From: Flavobacterium sp.
Lineage (GTDB): Bacteria > Bacteroidota > Bacteroidia > Flavobacteriales > Flavobacteriaceae
Direction: 5' to 3'
Assembly (NCBI GenBank): GCA_015478765.1
Contig: JADMKR010000026.1
Coordinates: forward strand, 1-7,669
Length of the DNA stretch: 7,669 nucleotides
A program made the translations under genes and the position numbers. The notes under the pieces are model-generated. The model did no database searches and was not told the DNA's origin. It was given only the letters and a program-made list of their open reading frames with translations. This document shows, piece by piece, positions 6,084 to 7,669 of the stretch. Each line of letters opens with the position of its first letter. Position 1 is the stretch's first letter.

Positions 6084-7661
6084 TTAGTTGTATTTCGCCG
6101 AAACTTCTTTTGCAGCTTTCTCGATGACATCAGTGATTTCGTCAGTCAGTTTTCCTGCTTTCAAAGCATCCAACGTATCGCGGTGTTTCGCGTTTAGATA
6201 CTGAAGGAAATCCCTTTCAAACTCACGAACTTTCTCTACAGGAACATTTCTCAGCAAGTTTTTGGAACCTGCGTAGATAATCGCAACCTGATCTTCAACT
6301 GTGTAAGGATCGTTCAAACCTTGCTTCAATATCTCAACGTTTCTTCTCCCTTTCTCAATAACGTTTAAAGTTACAGCGTCAAGATCGGAACCGAATTTGG
6401 CAAACGCTTCCAATTCGCGGAACTGCGCCTGGTCAAGTTTCAGGGTACCTGCAACTTTTTTCATCGATTTGATCTGTGCATTACCTCCAACACGTGATAC
6501 TGAAATACCTACGTTGATCGCCGGCCGCACACCTGAGTTGAACAAGTCGCCATCGAGGAAAATCTGACCATCGGTAATCGAGATTACGTTGGTTGGGATG
6601 TAAGCCGATACGTCACCTGCCTGCGTTTCGATAATTGGAAGTGCGGTTAGTGAACCACCACCTTTTACGATCGGTTTCAGTGAATCGGGCAAATCGTTCA
6701 TTGTACGGGCGATTTCATCATTGGCGATCACTTTCGCCGCTCTTTCAAGCAAACGTGAGTGAAGGTAGAAAACGTCTCCAGGATATGCTTCACGGCCCGG
6801 AGGTCTTCTCAATAGAAGGGAAACTTCACGATAAGCAACCGCTTGTTTTGATAAATCATCATAAACGATCAACGCCGGACGACCCGTGTCGCGGAAATAT
6901 TCGCCAATTGCAGCACCTGCAAACGGAGCGTAAACCTGCATTGGAGCAGGATCGGATGCATTAGCCGCCACGATGACCGTATATGCCATTGCACCAAGTT
7001 CTTCCAGTTTATTAGCAATTCCTGCTACAGTCGACGCCTTTTGGCCGATCGCAACATATATACAAAATACAGGCTGACCTGCATCGTAAAATTCTTTTTG
7101 GTTTAGGATCGTATCGATACAAACTGTTGACTTACCGGTTTGACGGTCGCCAATTACAAGTTCCCTTTGGCCGCGGCCTACCGGAATCATTGCGTCAATA
7201 GCTTTAATACCTGTCTGAAGCGGCTCTGTCACCGGCTGACGAAAAATAACTCCCGGAGCTTTTCTCTCCAATGGCATTTCGTACAGCTCGCCGCCAATTG
7301 GCCCTTTACCGTCAATAGGGAAACCAAGTGTATTGACAACTCGGCCAACCATTTGTTCACCTACTTTCAGCGAAGCGATGCGTTGCGTTCTTCTTGCAGA
7401 AGTACCTTCTTTGATCCCGGTATACGGGCCAAGAAGTACCACACCCACATTATCTTCTTCAAGATTCAAAACGATGCCTTCCACTCCGTTTTCAAATTCA
7501 ACCAGTTCGCCGTATTGAACATGGGCCAGACCGTGAACAAGTGCGATACCGTCTCCTATTGTCAGAACGGTTCCAACCTCGTCCAATGTAGCGCCCGATT
7601 CGAAGCTTGCAAGCTGTCTTTTTAATATTGCTGAAATTTCAGCAGGCTTAATTTCTGCCAT
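6084..7661 (-). CDS. atpA: F1F0 ATP synthase subunit alpha
   Basis: The alpha subunit forms the alpha3beta3 catalytic hexamer of F1. It binds nucleotide at non-catalytic sites and contributes the arginine finger to the beta active sites. At 525 residues it is complete. It has an N-terminal beta-barrel domain (~25-95), the Walker A loop GDRQTGKST (171-179) and a Walker B-like LIVYDD (264-269). The family signature PAINVGISVS (380-389) is followed by the arginine finger R390 in SRVGG, and a helical C-terminal domain ends in SAKYN. Compared with E. coli alpha, a stretch after ERAAKVIA (residues ~313-335, NDEIARTMNDLPDSLKPIVKGG) is about ten residues longer and of different composition; I recall the same form in flavobacteria. 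The start ATG at 7661 gives MAEIKPAEIS, and only 8 bp of upstream DNA are in view. A preceding atpH (delta) is likely but unseen. Confidence 0.99.
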   Translation of the reverse strand: MAEIKPAEISAILKRQLASFESGATLDEVGTVLTIGDGIALVHGLAHVQYGELVEFENGVEGIVLNLEEDNVGVVLLGPYTGIKEGTSARRTQRIASLKVGEQMVGRVVNTLGFPIDGKGPIGGELYEMPLERKAPGVIFRQPVTEPLQTGIKAIDAMIPVGRGQRELVIGDRQTGKSTVCIDTILNQKEFYDAGQPVFCIYVAIGQKASTVAGIANKLEELGAMAYTVIVAANASDPAPMQVYAPFAGAAIGEYFRDTGRPALIVYDDLSKQAVAYREVSLLLRRPPGREAYPGDVFYLHSRLLERAAKVIANDEIARTMNDLPDSLKPIVKGGGSLTALPIIETQAGDVSAYIPTNVISITDGQIFLDGDLFNSGVRPAINVGISVSRVGGNAQIKSMKKVAGTLKLDQAQFRELEAFAKFGSDLDAVTLNVIEKGRRNVEILKQGLNDPYTVEDQVAIIYAGSKNLLRNVPVEKVREFERDFLQYLNAKHRDTLDALKAGKLTDEITDVIEKAAKEVSAKYN

Positions 7662-7669
7662 AATATTTA

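Noticed and set aside
7140..7625. Plus-strand open frame of 161 codons opposite atpA
   Set aside because: It lies wholly within the antisense of a highly conserved gene, matches no recognisable family, and has no promoter or operon context.
1..7669. CRISPR array, tRNA/rRNA, insertion sequence, prophage or defence system
   Set aside because: There are no regularly spaced repeats, no cloverleaf or rRNA-like segments, and no transposase, integrase or nuclease-like proteins in any frame.

Overview
The window is about 7.7 kb of moderately AT-rich chromosomal DNA with seven complete genes and one partial gene, all on the minus strand, so transcription runs from high to low coordinates. The organism looks like a member of Bacteroidota, most likely Flavobacteriia or a close relative. 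Four things point there. The F1 ATP synthase alpha and gamma proteins read like the flavobacterial versions, including an insertion in alpha after residue 310. Start codons lack obvious Shine-Dalgarno sequences. Two candidate promoters carry the Bacteroidota-type -7 motif TAnnTTTG. The gene order flippase, dut, nucleotidyltransferase, TPR lipoprotein-like/secreted protein is one I recall from flavobacteria; that recollection was not checked.

Region by region in transcription order: (1) 7661-5142 holds atpA and atpG, the end of an F1 gene cluster, separated by a 78-bp spacer that contains a long AT-rich inverted repeat. A strong intrinsic terminator at 5119-5089 closes this operon, so atpD and atpC are not directly downstream of atpG as they are in E. 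coli. (2) 4893-3843 holds two genes of unknown function. The first encodes a four-helix membrane protein with a C-terminal His/Cys metal-binding-like motif. The second encodes a 71-residue acidic, glycine-tailed protein. A candidate promoter lies upstream and a weaker hairpin terminator lies downstream. (3) 3640-1 is a probable surface-polysaccharide and housekeeping operon. It contains a Wzx-type polysaccharide flippase (TTG start), dUTPase, a sugar-nucleotidyltransferase with a left-handed beta-helix tail, and the N-terminal 184 residues of a secreted tetratricopeptide protein that runs off the left edge. Spacers are 6 bp for flippase-dut and 6 bp for nucleotidyltransferase-TPR. The dut-nucleotidyltransferase spacer is 160 bp and carries degenerate AT-rich repeats resembling those in the atpA-atpG spacer.

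No tRNA, rRNA, CRISPR array, insertion sequence or phage gene is visible, and no gene-free stretch exceeds 300 bp. This is mostly an ordinary core-genome region. I do not see a convincing undescribed system. The points most worth a second look are the repeat-derived hairpins between operon genes and the two-gene unknown island between the ATP synthase and flippase operons.
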